The notes under the pieces are model-generated. The model worked only from the letters and a program-made list of their open reading frames with translations, had not been told where the DNA came from and did not search any database. A DNA stretch of 63,316 bases from Flavimaribacter sp039888615 (lineage in GTDB: Bacteria; Pseudomonadota; Alphaproteobacteria; Rhizobiales; Rhizobiaceae): NCBI GenBank assembly GCA_039888615.1, contig JBDQQS010000024.1; one strand, given 5' to 3'. How positions within the stretch are numbered: the stretch's first letter is position 1; every line of letters begins with the position of its first letter. Made by a program: the position numbers and the translations under genes. Below, piece by piece: positions 53,370 to 62,427 of this stretch.

Positions 53370-54686
53370 ATGCAGACGCATAACACAACGACGCCCTTTG
53401 GGCGGCGGCCGATGACGCTTGGCCTGATGGCAAGTCAAGTCGCCGCCAAATCCATGCCGCAAGGCGCCAGGGTCGAAAAGTGGAAGACCTTTCACGCGAT
53501 CCGGGATGCCAAGGAGCCGCTTGGCACCACAGATCGTGCTTTGGCAATCCTCAACGCGCTGTTGTCGTTCCATCCGGAGAGTGAACTGACATCTGAAGGT
53601 GAACTGATCGTTTGGCCTTCCAACGAGCAACTGACCGCTCGAGCCAACGGCATGTCGCCGGCGACGCTTAGACGTCATCTGGCCTGTCTGGTCGACTGCG
53701 GGCTGATCATCCGCCGCGACAGCCCGAACGGAAAGCGGTTCGCGCGCAAGGGCAGGGGTGGTCAGGTCGAACAGGCCTATGGCTTCGATCTCTCGCCGAT
53801 CGTCGCTCGCGCCGACGAGTTCGCGGAGCTTGCAGAGGCAGTCCAGGCCGAGAAGCGCGCCTACAAGGCCGTCAGAGAGCGACTGACCTTGTTGCGGCGG
53901 GACATCGTCAAGATGATCGACGCCGGCATCGAGGAGGGCGTACCGGGCGATTGGGGCCTGATGACACGAACCTATCAGGAAATCATGTCCAAGCTTCCCC
54001 GGACGGCACCCCGTCAGGTTCTCGAGGACATCTGCGAGGATCTCGAATTGCTCTGGGTGGAAGTGCATGAAACCTTGGAATCATTTGCGAAATCAGAAAA
54101 CATGAGCGCCAATGAGTCTCATTCTGAGCGCCACATACAGAATTCAAACCCAGACTCCATATCTGAATCTGAAAGAGGCTCTAGAAAAAAAGATGAAGCG
54201 AGCGGCACGCCCACGGAAAACGACAACCTGCGGACCTTGCCGAAGCGGGAATTGCCATTGGGTATCGTGCTGGATGCGTGCAAGGGCTGGCGCGATCTGG
54301 CCAAAGACGGGGAAATCCGAAACTGGCGGGACTTTCTGGCGGCGGCGGAGGTTGGCCGCGTGATGCTGGGGGTCAGTCCAAGCGCCTGGCGCGAGGCCTG
54401 CGAGGTTCTCGGCGATAAGCACGCGACGATTACGCTCGCTGCGATCTATCAGCGGACCGATCAGATCAACAATCCCGGCGGCTATCTGCGCAGCCTGACC
54501 GACAAGGCGCGGGAAGGCAAATTCTCGGCCTGGCCGATGATCATGGCTCTGCTGAACGCCAAGCTCGAGGCGGACAAGGCCGCGGCCCAGGCGTCTTCTC
54601 AGGCCCAGCAAACACCGGAGGGCCGGGAAGGGGGATTCGAGGTGTCTGATGCTCTTCGTCAGTCGATGAAAAAGTGGGATTCATGA
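53370..54686 (+). CDS. repC: RepC, replication initiator with internal origin
   Basis: The 438-aa protein has an N-terminal winged-helix (ELIVWPSNEQLTARANGMSPATLRRHLACLVDCGLI) and a C-terminal region (WREACEVLGDKHATITLAAIYQRTD). RepC families carry the origin within the gene; an A/T-rich tract lies at 54120-54200. Its stop ends 41 nt before the small convergent gene at 54728. Confidence 0.94.
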   Translation: MQTHNTTTPFGRRPMTLGLMASQVAAKSMPQGARVEKWKTFHAIRDAKEPLGTTDRALAILNALLSFHPESELTSEGELIVWPSNEQLTARANGMSPATLRRHLACLVDCGLIIRRDSPNGKRFARKGRGGQVEQAYGFDLSPIVARADEFAELAEAVQAEKRAYKAVRERLTLLRRDIVKMIDAGIEEGVPGDWGLMTRTYQEIMSKLPRTAPRQVLEDICEDLELLWVEVHETLESFAKSENMSANESHSERHIQNSNPDSISESERGSRKKDEASGTPTENDNLRTLPKRELPLGIVLDACKGWRDLAKDGEIRNWRDFLAAAEVGRVMLGVSPSAWREACEVLGDKHATITLAAIYQRTDQINNPGGYLRSLTDKAREGKFSAWPMIMALLNAKLEADKAAAQASSQAQQTPEGREGGFEVSDALRQSMKKWDS

Positions 54687-54727
54687 CGCAGATCGGGGGG
54701 AGAGCCGGTTCTCGCCAGAACCGTGCG

Positions 54728-54937
54728 TCACTGGCTGTCGACGAGGCTGTCAAAAGCATCGAGGAGGGTGTCGACGATCGTCTGGCCAAGAGAATTGGCC
54801 GCGCCGGAGAGTTGCGTTTCGTCACCGGATCGGGCGGCCGTGGCAAGCGCAGAGCCTTGCTCAACGATGATCGTGTTGGCGCGCTCAATGGCCCATTGCG
54901 CGAATTCCTCGCGATTGTTGATGACCATCGTATCCAT
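54728..54937 (-). CDS. Small 69-aa protein of unknown function
   Basis: The product, MDTMVINNREEFAQWAIERA onward, is acidic and probably helical (EEFAQWAIERANTIIVEQGSAL, NSLGQTIVDTLLDAFDSLVD). A longer frame up to 55048 lacks a suitable start. No family is recognised. It lies between repC and the resolvase, running toward repC. Confidence 0.55.
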   Translation of the reverse strand: MDTMVINNREEFAQWAIERANTIIVEQGSALATAARSGDETQLSGAANSLGQTIVDTLLDAFDSLVDSQ

Positions 54938-55022
54938 GATTGTGCTCCCGGCTTTACGGTTTGTTTGCCATGTTTCGCCTACGGTCGAGGCGCGCGATTT
55001 GTACTGCGTTCGCGCCAATTGT

Positions 55023-55964
55023 TCACCCCGGCACTTCTGCCACGGCATCGTCGATCAGGCCACTGCGTTTCGCACGGTCGATCAGGTTTTTGACGGAAGA
55101 GGGCGCCCATTTCGTACCTCCGCGCGGCGTGCGCTCATGCAGCCGTTCGAGTTGAGAGCCAATCTCGCGCAGTGTGAGCTCCGGATTGGAGGAATGGATC
55201 CCCGCCACGAGCGTCATGAGACGATGCTCCGGCGTCCGCGGCGGCGACTTTCGCAGAAGCGACGCATCAGCCATGCCTTCCGAAACCATCCATTTGACCG
55301 CCCGTCGCAGCCGTTCCGGCGTCCAGTCGAAGCCGCGCTGTTTCAGGAAACGGGCAATGTCATCCCATGTGTGGTCCGGGCGCATCCGCTTTACGGTCGG
55401 AAGCCATTGCGACGCTGTTGCCTGAAGACGTTCGCCATAGGCCGCTTGTTGCGCCAGCTTCATCTTCGAGAGCATCTCTGGCCGCCGCTCGCGAATCCCC
55501 GGATTGCCAGGTAGGCGTCCCTTGGCCTTTGCCGCTGCGATCCCGGCCTTGGTTCGTTCGGAGATCAAGGCACGCTCGAGCTGGGCCACGGCGCCGAGCA
55601 CCTGCAGCGAGAACATGCCCTGGGGTGTGCTGGTGTCGATCGGATCCCTGAGCGACCGGAAATGCGCGCCCTTTGCCGTCAGGTCCTCGATGACTTCGAG
55701 AAGATGGCTAACGGAGCGCGCCAGACGATCGAGCCGCACTACGACGAGCGTGTCGCCGACGCCGATGTCCTGAACAAGCCTCGACAGTACAGGGCGGGCG
55801 CGAGAGGCGCCGGATCCATGTTCCTCGACGATCATCTCACAGCCGGCCGACCGCAGCTCCATTTCCTGCGCCTGGGTTGCCTGTTCGTCCGTAGAGACGC
55901 GCGCATAGCCGATAAGCCGGCCCTGTGGTCGACGCGAGATGCGATTATGCGTATCAGCGGCCAT
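55023..55964 (-). CDS. Serine recombinase, resolvase type
   Basis: ATG 55964 (MAADTHNRISRR) is chosen from the longer frame. The 314-aa protein has a resolvase domain: GYARVSTDEQATQAQE with the catalytic Ser, VVRLDRLARSVSHLLEV and ISERTKAGIAAAKAKGR. It has a longer C-terminus than Tn3 resolvases (extra DNA-binding part). Likely resolves plasmid multimers, with res sites not identified. Confidence 0.88.
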   Translation of the reverse strand: MAADTHNRISRRPQGRLIGYARVSTDEQATQAQEMELRSAGCEMIVEEHGSGASRARPVLSRLVQDIGVGDTLVVVRLDRLARSVSHLLEVIEDLTAKGAHFRSLRDPIDTSTPQGMFSLQVLGAVAQLERALISERTKAGIAAAKAKGRLPGNPGIRERRPEMLSKMKLAQQAAYGERLQATASQWLPTVKRMRPDHTWDDIARFLKQRGFDWTPERLRRAVKWMVSEGMADASLLRKSPPRTPEHRLMTLVAGIHSSNPELTLREIGSQLERLHERTPRGGTKWAPSSVKNLIDRAKRSGLIDDAVAEVPG

Positions 55965-56246
55965 TTGCAGCGCCTGAGAGATCAATGAATGCCGGCATTC
56001 CAAACATAGAAGATACGGATAACTGATCGTTTGTAAACGTCTCTTGAGTGCCTTTCTCACATCCGAAAGTGCCAAAAACCCCGGAAAAAAGGGCTCTCTC
56101 GTCGATCTGAGCATCGATTGCCGGGCCTCTGTTCAATCCCGAAGGCCGCAGCGCTCATTATATATAGAGGGGCGTAGGAAATACCGGTGTGACGGAAATG
56201 AAAAGCGTGATAGCATCCGTATGGAAAACGAAGCGCCCTGTTATCA

Positions 56247-57353
56247 ATGACTTATGAAATCAGAAAATTGAACCACGAGCCCCTTCTGGGACCGGTGGCG
56301 GCCGCTGAGGACGCGCTTGCGCGGCTCGATGAGCGGGTCGCCCGGTCCGAGGTGGGATCCGGCTTTGCCGAGCGGGCCGATTTCTTCGATTCCGTCTCCA
56401 GTATGTGGGTCGGCGGCGAACTCGTCCATCTCGAGGATTTGGTTCTCCACGACGCGCAGATGGACATTCGGGCGCCGAGCCATGAGCTGGTCATTGCACA
56501 CCGCATTGTCCGGGCCCGGCGCCGGATCTTGAGGAACAATGCCGGTTGGGCGGTTTCGCGGTCGGGGATCATGGCGCTTGCCGGCATCGCCGAGGAACCT
56601 TCAGTTGAGACCGAAGCGGTCGATCGGGGAGGGGAGGGGGTGGAGCTCGACCTGGTCGGTCATGATGCACTGTCGCCCGAGCTCGCCGAGATCGACGAGG
56701 TCCTCGCGCGGACCCAATGGCTGGTCGATAGCAATGCGGCTGTCGAGCAAAGGAAGCGAGAACCCGAGATCAGTGTCGGCGAACTGCTCATTCGCGATCC
56801 GGATTGGGATGAAGGCGAGCGGATTGGCGAGTGGCTTGAGCTGGCTAAGCAAGTCGAACGGCTTCCGGCCACACTGGCCGCAGCGGTACTGTGGGATGCC
56901 TGGGAGCATCTCGAACCATTGCAGCGCCAGCACTGGCTTGGTCAGGTCCTCGTTTCGGATTTCCTGCGATCGCGCGGAAAGGTTCGTTCGCACCTGCTGG
57001 CCTATGCGGTTGGCCAGCGAGAAATTCCACGCGAGCGCCGCCGTGCTCGCGATCGAACGACGAGGCTGATAGCATCTCTCGATGCGATGAGCGCGGCGGC
57101 CGGCATGGGAGTGAAGGACATTGACAGACTGACGCTCGCGAAGCGGCAGCTTGAACGGAAGGTTGAAGGCCGGCGGACGACGAGCAGCCTTCCGGTCGCC
57201 GTTGATCTGCTGATGTCGCGGCCGATCGTGTCGGCGCAGATGATTGCGAAGGCTGCGAAGATCACGCCCCGCGGAGCCTTGAACCTGGTGGGAGAGCTCG
57301 GTGTGCGCGAGATGACGGGGAGGGGACGCTATCGTGCGTGGGGGATACTATGA
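56247..57353 (+). CDS. DUF1612 and HTH protein (RHE_PE00001-like)
   Basis: The 368-aa protein has the DUF1612 core (DFFDSVSSMWVGGELVHLEDLVLHDAQMDIR; HRIVRARRRIL) and C-terminal HTH (ISAQMIAKAAKITPRGALNLVGELG-like). Members occur on rhizobial plasmids beside repABC. The function is not established; DNA binding is suggested. It has its own promoter region in 55965-56246. Confidence 0.85.
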   Translation: MTYEIRKLNHEPLLGPVAAAEDALARLDERVARSEVGSGFAERADFFDSVSSMWVGGELVHLEDLVLHDAQMDIRAPSHELVIAHRIVRARRRILRNNAGWAVSRSGIMALAGIAEEPSVETEAVDRGGEGVELDLVGHDALSPELAEIDEVLARTQWLVDSNAAVEQRKREPEISVGELLIRDPDWDEGERIGEWLELAKQVERLPATLAAAVLWDAWEHLEPLQRQHWLGQVLVSDFLRSRGKVRSHLLAYAVGQREIPRERRRARDRTTRLIASLDAMSAAAGMGVKDIDRLTLAKRQLERKVEGRRTTSSLPVAVDLLMSRPIVSAQMIAKAAKITPRGALNLVGELGVREMTGRGRYRAWGIL

Positions 57354-57395
57354 TTGACACAAAGTCTGGAGGTCGACGGAGGAACGGAGGATTCG

Positions 57396-58112
57396 ATGGG
57401 CCTGATAAACCTTGAAGACCGGCGGACACGCGCCATCGCTGCTATCGACACTAGTGAGCTCGATCGGTTGATCGATGAGGCCATCACCTATGAGCAACAT
57501 GGCAAACTAAATAACCTGCCGCTCCATGAATGTGGGGATTACGTGTCTGGCAGACTGCGATCCTTCGATCAGGCGCTTACCGAGTACCGGAAAGCAAAGT
57601 CTGCCAAGAAGCGCGACGAGACACTTTACTCTGCGCGTAAGGCCGGTCACGATCTGAGCTTTGCGGTCGGGCAGATGAAGCAGCGAGTGGAGGTCGAGGA
57701 GCGTGAGGGCCTTCTTTTTCGTGTTTTCGACCCATCGATCCCCCCCTTCAGTCTAACGGAGAACATGCAGGTTCGTGTCAGCTATCGGTGGCGTCGGAGC
57801 GCTGGGGACGACTGGAACTCTGGTTCTATTCTGTTCAAATACAAGGTCCGGCCTCGCGTTGACCCCTATGCATTTTCGCAGCCGAAGCCGAAGCGAAAGC
57901 CAAGCGCTAGAAAACTAGCAGAGGACCGTGAGAATGACCTGCGCCGAGAGTGGGAGCATCTTGAGCAACTGGCGCATTGGTCAGTGCGAGATTATTTTCG
58001 CGCAGGTCATGATGGTGCTGGCATTCCTGACGAGTTCGAGGTCAAGACCGGCGACCGCGAGCATCTGAACAACTTCAGTTGCGACTTCTGGGATCGCGAT
58101 CGCGGCTCATGA
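57396..58112 (+). CDS. Hypothetical soluble protein
   Basis: I choose ATG 57396 (MGLINLEDRRTRAIAAIDTSE), with ACGGAGGATTCG ahead; a TTG at 57354 abuts the upstream stop. The 238-aa product is hydrophilic with a coiled region (RSFDQALTEYRKAKSAKKRDETLY) and a Trp-rich tail (EHLEQLAHWSVRDYF). No domain is recognised. Close spacing to the DUF1612 gene suggests a shared operon. Confidence 0.65.
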   Translation: MGLINLEDRRTRAIAAIDTSELDRLIDEAITYEQHGKLNNLPLHECGDYVSGRLRSFDQALTEYRKAKSAKKRDETLYSARKAGHDLSFAVGQMKQRVEVEEREGLLFRVFDPSIPPFSLTENMQVRVSYRWRRSAGDDWNSGSILFKYKVRPRVDPYAFSQPKPKRKPSARKLAEDRENDLRREWEHLEQLAHWSVRDYFRAGHDGAGIPDEFEVKTGDREHLNNFSCDFWDRDRGS

Positions 58113-58217
58113 TATAGTTGTCCTCTGCCGCCCGCTCGTCTGTTTTGCGTCACGGACTGGTTGCAGAAACTTGGGAGAACCGACGCCCCGCAAGGGAGTG
58201 ATGGAAGGAGCCAAAAA

Positions 58218-59075
58218 TTGAGCCATCCAGATTTGCCCCCAACCGTGAAGGCCATGTTGGCGAGTGAAGGCCATCGCGTGCATCACCATCTCTGGCACTT
58301 CGTCCGAAGCGAAGAAAACTGGAACGGCTTGTCGCAAGCCGACAAGGACAGCCTGACCGCTGACGGATGGGCAGCGCCTCGATTTAACCAGGAGCCGGGA
58401 TCCGGCCTCGATTTCCTCGGCATGCACCGGCAGATGATCCACATGACGAACACCGCTTTGGCCGCTGCAGGCGATTCAAATTGGCCAAACGTTACCGGAT
58501 GGAACCCCATACCGTTTGAAGACAACAACTCCGATTGGCCCGTGCCGCAGTGGCAGGCAGCTCCCCCGCCTTGGGCAGACGCTGCACTGTGGCAGAACTT
58601 TACCGATCTTGCTGATCAGGCCCGCAGTGATGCACGGGTCAACGAAATGAAATCAATCGCCGCGATCTTCAGGGACTCCGGCCGGCTTTCCGCAATGAGT
58701 CTCGACGAGCTTGGTATTCAAATGGAGTGGAGTATTCATGGCTGGATGCATATGAGATGGAGCGGTGCTCCGGCCAATGATGCTTTTTCATCGGATCCAG
58801 ACAATGATTGGCTTTTCCTTCCCTGGTCCTCTCACGTGAGCAGCACCTTCTGGAAGCTTCATGGCTGGATTGATGAACGCATCGCCGATTGGGAGGCAGC
58901 AACCGGCCAAGTGGCTGACTTGTCAAATGCGTGGGCTGGACCGCCGGCGCCGGAGGGAATGACGATTCATATGGCGGAGGCCAGACTGCTCAAGCACTTG
59001 CCGCCCCGTGAGGCCGTTCCAATGCCAATGCTTGTCAGCGAACCGATCATCAGGAGTCTGCTAAATATCCAGTGA
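58218..59075 (+). CDS. Tyrosinase-like type-3 copper protein
   Basis: The start is TTG 58218 (MSHPDLPPTV), 8 nt after AAGGAG. The 285-aa product resembles a tyrosinase copper fold: candidate CuA His in HHHLWHF (22-24, 27) and LGMH70 (family FLPWH); CuB His in IHGWMH (174, 178) and in FWKLHGWIDE (215), with DPDNDW and SSHVSS before it (family DPIFWLHH). It has no signal peptide. It might oxidise phenols or catechols, but the copper ligands are inferred by eye and the pairs are not complete by strict match. Confidence 0.65.
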   Translation: MSHPDLPPTVKAMLASEGHRVHHHLWHFVRSEENWNGLSQADKDSLTADGWAAPRFNQEPGSGLDFLGMHRQMIHMTNTALAAAGDSNWPNVTGWNPIPFEDNNSDWPVPQWQAAPPPWADAALWQNFTDLADQARSDARVNEMKSIAAIFRDSGRLSAMSLDELGIQMEWSIHGWMHMRWSGAPANDAFSSDPDNDWLFLPWSSHVSSTFWKLHGWIDERIADWEAATGQVADLSNAWAGPPAPEGMTIHMAEARLLKHLPPREAVPMPMLVSEPIIRSLLNIQ

Positions 59076-59099
59076 TGTTGCCGCCGGGAATGCAAACAC

Positions 59100-59132
59100 A
59101 AGAAGCCGCTGGTGCCAGACCAGCGGCTTCTT
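59100..59132. terminator. Strong bidirectional-looking hairpin
   Basis: AAGAAGCCGCTGG-TGCCAGA-CCAGCGGCTTCTT is a 13-bp perfect stem with a 7-base loop, flanked by A- and T-rich bases on both sides, placed between the convergent tyrosinase-like gene and the 59169 gene. Confidence 0.85.
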
Positions 59133-59168
59133 GCCGCAGACTTGTAAACTTTGTGCCGCGCGCCAACG

Positions 59169-59462
59169 CTACATCATCAGAATCGCTGCCAGTCCTAATA
59201 CAACGCCGATTATCGCCAATGCGTACATCGTAACATCGATAGCCGGCTTGTAGGCCTGTTGAAGGCTGTCCCATCCGACACGAAGTGCCCATGAACGACT
59301 TTCAGCAAGGTCTCCCGTTGCCTGATACCGTTCGGCAAACTCAGCGTCGAGCGCTGCCAGCCCCTCTTCACGGACGCTTGTCCGCAGTGAATGTTTGACC
59401 ATCCACCTGGCCAGCCCCGGAGGGCGGACGTCTTCGTTTTGTGGCGGTTCGCCAGAAGCCAT
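59169..59462 (-). CDS. Small single-pass membrane protein in PadR operon
   Basis: The 97-aa product has a hydrophilic N-terminus (MASGEPPQNEDVRPPGLARWM) and one C-terminal helix (VTMYALAIIGVVLGLAAILMM). It directly follows the padR-like gene, an arrangement I recall for PadR-linked membrane proteins. A tail anchor; function unknown. Confidence 0.75.
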   Translation of the reverse strand: MASGEPPQNEDVRPPGLARWMVKHSLRTSVREEGLAALDAEFAERYQATGDLAESRSWALRVGWDSLQQAYKPAIDVTMYALAIIGVVLGLAAILMM

Positions 59463-59498
59463 TGCGACCTCCCGCTGCTGCGCCCGCGACTCTCATCG

Positions 59499-59852
59499 CT
59501 ATCCCGCGTCCGCCAGAAAAAACCGAATGATGGATCTTGCGGAGTCTGTCAGACTGTACACCTTTGCAGGCATTCCGCGGACACGGGGTCCACCCTCGGT
59601 TATGACTTGCGATGTCAGAAAGCCGGCGTCTTCAAGTTGCGACAGGTTCTGGTAAACCCGAGGCGTCGGCGCCTTCCTTCCATGTTCATCAAGAAGCTTC
59701 GCGATCCGTGCGCCATAGGCGTCTTCCTTAAGGCGATTGACCGCCGCAAGAATGAACATCCCAAAGGCACCACCGGGAACCTTCTCGGGTAACACCGCAT
59801 CTATCTGGAGGTATTCACCTCCATGTTGTTCGAGCATTTTGCCAATTGGCAT
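59499..59852 (-). CDS. PadR-family transcriptional regulator
   Basis: The 117-aa protein has a winged helix typical of PadR: LAAVNRLKEDAYGARIAKLLDEHG and PTPRVYQNLSQLEDAGFLTSQV, ending VYSLTDSARSIIRFFL. It likely represses itself and the small membrane protein. Two inverted repeats upstream (60007-60043, 60071-60089) are candidate operators. Confidence 0.85.
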   Translation of the reverse strand: MPIGKMLEQHGGEYLQIDAVLPEKVPGGAFGMFILAAVNRLKEDAYGARIAKLLDEHGRKAPTPRVYQNLSQLEDAGFLTSQVITEGGPRVRGMPAKVYSLTDSARSIIRFFLADAG

Positions 59853-60006
59853 CTCCTATCGATGAGGAGTGGTTCGATCTCATCGGCTACCGTTCTTCGG
59901 TAGGTTGCAAGGATGACAATGAACTCAAGATCGAGCCACTCGTTGGGTTGATGCCCATGGCGCTCGGGGAGTTGACGCTCTCCGATCGCCATCGGGCGGT
60001 TGGAGC

Positions 60007-60043
60007 CCCAGTGATCCCCATTTGCAACTTGGAGATCACTGGG
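60007..60043. promoter_or_regulatory. Spaced inverted repeat upstream of padR
   Basis: CCCAGTGATC and GATCACTGGG are perfect 10-base arms 17 bases apart. They lie in the 459-nt region between padR and the metallopeptidase gene, downstream of the proposed promoter. Confidence 0.6.
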
Positions 60044-60070
60044 ACGGTCATATAATAGTACAAAATAGAC

Positions 60071-60089
60071 AGGGTTACAAGGTTACCCT
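60071..60089. promoter_or_regulatory. Compact dyad over a -35 box upstream of padR
   Basis: AGGGTTAC-AAG-GTTACCCT, seven of eight arm bases symmetric. On the minus strand it covers a -35, TTGTAA, which is followed by 17 bases and TATTAT, so it could block padR transcription. The remaining bases of 59853-60311 hold no gene. Confidence 0.6.
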
Positions 60090-60311
60090 ATAAAATAATT
60101 AGGATAACGGACGGCCCGCAGAGGCAAGAATGGAGGGGGCAACCCAAGAACTGGCCGGCTTGAGGCGGACGAGAGGGTTTACTAGGCCCGGTCCCGCAAT
60201 CGAGCGGTCGTTGGAGACGTCCCAAGATTCATGTAGGGCAATTGCCGCGATCTCAGCGACGGTCTGCCCGTAACCGATACAGCTACGGCGGCTAAGCTGA
60301 GGACGCATCCT

Positions 60312-61511
60312 TCACGACAATGCATTGAGCATTTCGCCAATGGCGCTGTTTTGCTCCGTTTCAGAGAGTTGGCGCCACCCGCGGTCCGCTCGTTCGAACA
60401 TTTCTTCGCGATCGAGACCACCTAGAAGTCCCAGCGAGAAATGGTTCCTGTCGACGAATCGCTTCTTGAGCGTATCTCCCTCGGCAGACACGAGAGCGGC
60501 GAAAGCGGGACCAACTTCGTGAGCTTCAAGTCCGGATTGGGTCGCTCCCCAGGATTGAGCGGCGTTGGCCGCCATAAGTAGACCGCGGATGTTCGCACGG
60601 TTTTCGTGATTGCTTAGTCTACCACTTTGACGCCAGTCCTGGATCTTGACCGATCGATCCCAAAAGCAGAACCATTGCATGCGCCCCGCCAGCATCAGGT
60701 GCAACAGATCGTCCGCGACAACACACTCCTGTGCCTTGTAGCCCTGCTCGTGCGCCCAACCGAGCAAGTGCTCGCTTGCAAAGACATCGCACCAAATTTC
60801 TTCGTAGTCGTTTGGGCGTTGGAGGTGTTTGCGAATTTGCGCCACCACGTCTCCTAACTCATGGTCTTTGACCAGCAGCCCCTTTTCTTGAAGCTCCTGA
60901 TCAACGGGCGTGAGTTCTCGTTTTCGTTGGTCTGAACGGGATGGATGGATATTCGCGATCGTTGATTGGATCCGCTTGTCTATCTTAGGGATCATATTGG
61001 GCAAGACGCGATAGAGAATGTGTGCCAGTTCATGGAGGGCGACGTAAACTCGGATCACGCGCCGGTAGCGGTCCATTCGTTGGTCGTCGTCAACGATCAC
61101 TGAGAGCGACTGCGGCATGAAATCGTCTGTCAGCCTCAGAATGAACTGTGCGACTGCCGGATCCTTCTTGAGAAATATCGAAGCTGCGAGGTTGGAGTAA
61201 GCCGCTAGACCTAACGCCTGGTGGACGCTCTCATCGCCATCCTGCTCGCCACAAAAAATGAGAGCCAGAAGTCCGTCCAGACGGTTCGTGAAGTCCGTAT
61301 CCCAAACAAGCACAGCCCGTCCGCTGAGCCGCTCGAATAAAACCTCAACCGAAGACGCGGTCGTGGACACCTCGATGATCGAAGCGATGCCGTCAGGCAG
61401 GGCCTGGCAAAAAACGGACCTGACATCGTCAATATACTCATCGCTTTCAGATTCGGTCCTGCAAATGCGATCGAAATCCAACCGTGTGCGGGCCCAACGC
61501 GGTATGATCAA
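60312..61511 (-). CDS. HExxH metallopeptidase-like protein, possible effector
   Basis: The start is a TTG at 61511 overlapping the upstream stop (TTGA). The 399-aa product has the zinc motif VALHELAHILYR (His160, Glu161, His164) and downstream EEIWCDVFASEHLLGW, where Glu237/238 and Asp242 give the third-ligand pattern of gluzincins (compare E-x-x-AD-x-FA in ImmA-like peptidases). The first 150 residues match no domain known to me. It has no signal or membrane helix, so it is probably cytoplasmic. It is third in a tight three-gene cassette. Confidence 0.7.
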   Translation of the reverse strand: MIIPRWARTRLDFDRICRTESESDEYIDDVRSVFCQALPDGIASIIEVSTTASSVEVLFERLSGRAVLVWDTDFTNRLDGLLALIFCGEQDGDESVHQALGLAAYSNLAASIFLKKDPAVAQFILRLTDDFMPQSLSVIVDDDQRMDRYRRVIRVYVALHELAHILYRVLPNMIPKIDKRIQSTIANIHPSRSDQRKRELTPVDQELQEKGLLVKDHELGDVVAQIRKHLQRPNDYEEIWCDVFASEHLLGWAHEQGYKAQECVVADDLLHLMLAGRMQWFCFWDRSVKIQDWRQSGRLSNHENRANIRGLLMAANAAQSWGATQSGLEAHEVGPAFAALVSAEGDTLKKRFVDRNHFSLGLLGGLDREEMFERADRGWRQLSETEQNSAIGEMLNALS

Positions 61512-61837
61512 TCGCTCTTGCTCCCCTCCTCCTTGGTCTGGAGCGAGCGTAGAATCTTTGCTGCCTCTTCTGGAGTTGCTCCTTCGATTTCCACTTTTCC
61601 GTCCTTGGCAATCGTCACTTTGGAGATCTTCTTGCGGGCAACTGACTTCTCCAAAACATCGAGCACCTTGCTAATTACCGGGCTACCGAGGATGGCCGCA
61701 ATCAGCCAAGAGAGTTCCCCCTCGACGCCGGTAATCTCATTTCCCTGAACCTCGGAATAGTCATAGCCCGCAAGAGCGCTTGCCATCTCTTCGGACAGTT
61801 CTTCGGCGCCTATGATGCTGATTTCGATTTCGCTCAT
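61508..61837 (-). CDS. 109-aa acidic protein, EACC1-like by eye
   Basis: The product begins MSEIEISIIGAEELSEEM, has one short hydrophobic helix (LSWLIAAILGSPVISKVLDVL), and ends with a beta hairpin followed by a helix (KVTIAKDGKVEIEGATPEEAAKILRSL). This order resembles the small effector-associated constant component (EACC1) proteins of bacterial conflict systems. It overlaps both neighbours by four bases. The likeness is visual and not proven. Confidence 0.6.
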   Translation of the reverse strand: MSEIEISIIGAEELSEEMASALAGYDYSEVQGNEITGVEGELSWLIAAILGSPVISKVLDVLEKSVARKKISKVTIAKDGKVEIEGATPEEAAKILRSLQTKEEGSKSD

Positions 61838-62427
61838 TTGGCTTCCTTCCTTGCCAGTGCTGTTCCTTCCGTTTCGTGCTTTGGCACAAGAAGGGTGCTG
61901 AGCAGTCGGCCATATGAAACCCGCTGACCTTGACCATAGACCCGCGTAACGGTGGCAGCCGTGATCGGGTTGCTGAGATCGCGTTCGACGAGATCGAGCC
62001 GGTCGGTGGCCGTTGCCACGAAATGTGCACCACCGGCCTTCTCGATTGCGGTCCGGAGGCGACCGACGAAGGTTTCCGGTCCGTCCGCGGTCGAAAACGA
62101 AACGGGGTGGGTCGGTCTGGTCAAATCATCGACCTCGACATAGGCATGGAAGGATCCCGTTCTTGAAAAGTCCTCCCAACGCAATCCGCGAACGCTTGAA
62201 ACCGGATAGGCGTTGCCCCTGGGCATGGTGATCGTGCCAGCGCGATAATCGACGGTTACCCGACGTTGCTTGAAGAATCCGGGTGTAGCAATTGGCCGTT
62301 CCACGTAAGCCGTCGCTGCCCTCGTCAACCACTTGAGACCAAACCAGATGAAGCCGAGGCGGACTGCCCAAACCCACCATGGCTGGCTCCGGTAAACCTC
62401 GACGATTTCGTTCCAAGTGATGCTCAT
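61834..62427 (-). CDS. Single-pass membrane protein, first of three-gene cassette
   Basis: I choose ATG 62427 (MSITWNEIVEVYRSQPWW) from the longer frame. The 197-aa product has one helix (VWAVRLGFIWFGLKWL) and a soluble domain of about 150 residues with beta-rich motifs (VTVDYRAGTITMPRGNAYPV; FHAYVEVDDLT) and EKAGGAHFVATATDRLDLVERDL. No family is recognised. It may sense or anchor the metallopeptidase at the membrane. Confidence 0.65.
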   Translation of the reverse strand: MSITWNEIVEVYRSQPWWVWAVRLGFIWFGLKWLTRAATAYVERPIATPGFFKQRRVTVDYRAGTITMPRGNAYPVSSVRGLRWEDFSRTGSFHAYVEVDDLTRPTHPVSFSTADGPETFVGRLRTAIEKAGGAHFVATATDRLDLVERDLSNPITAATVTRVYGQGQRVSYGRLLSTLLVPKHETEGTALARKEAK

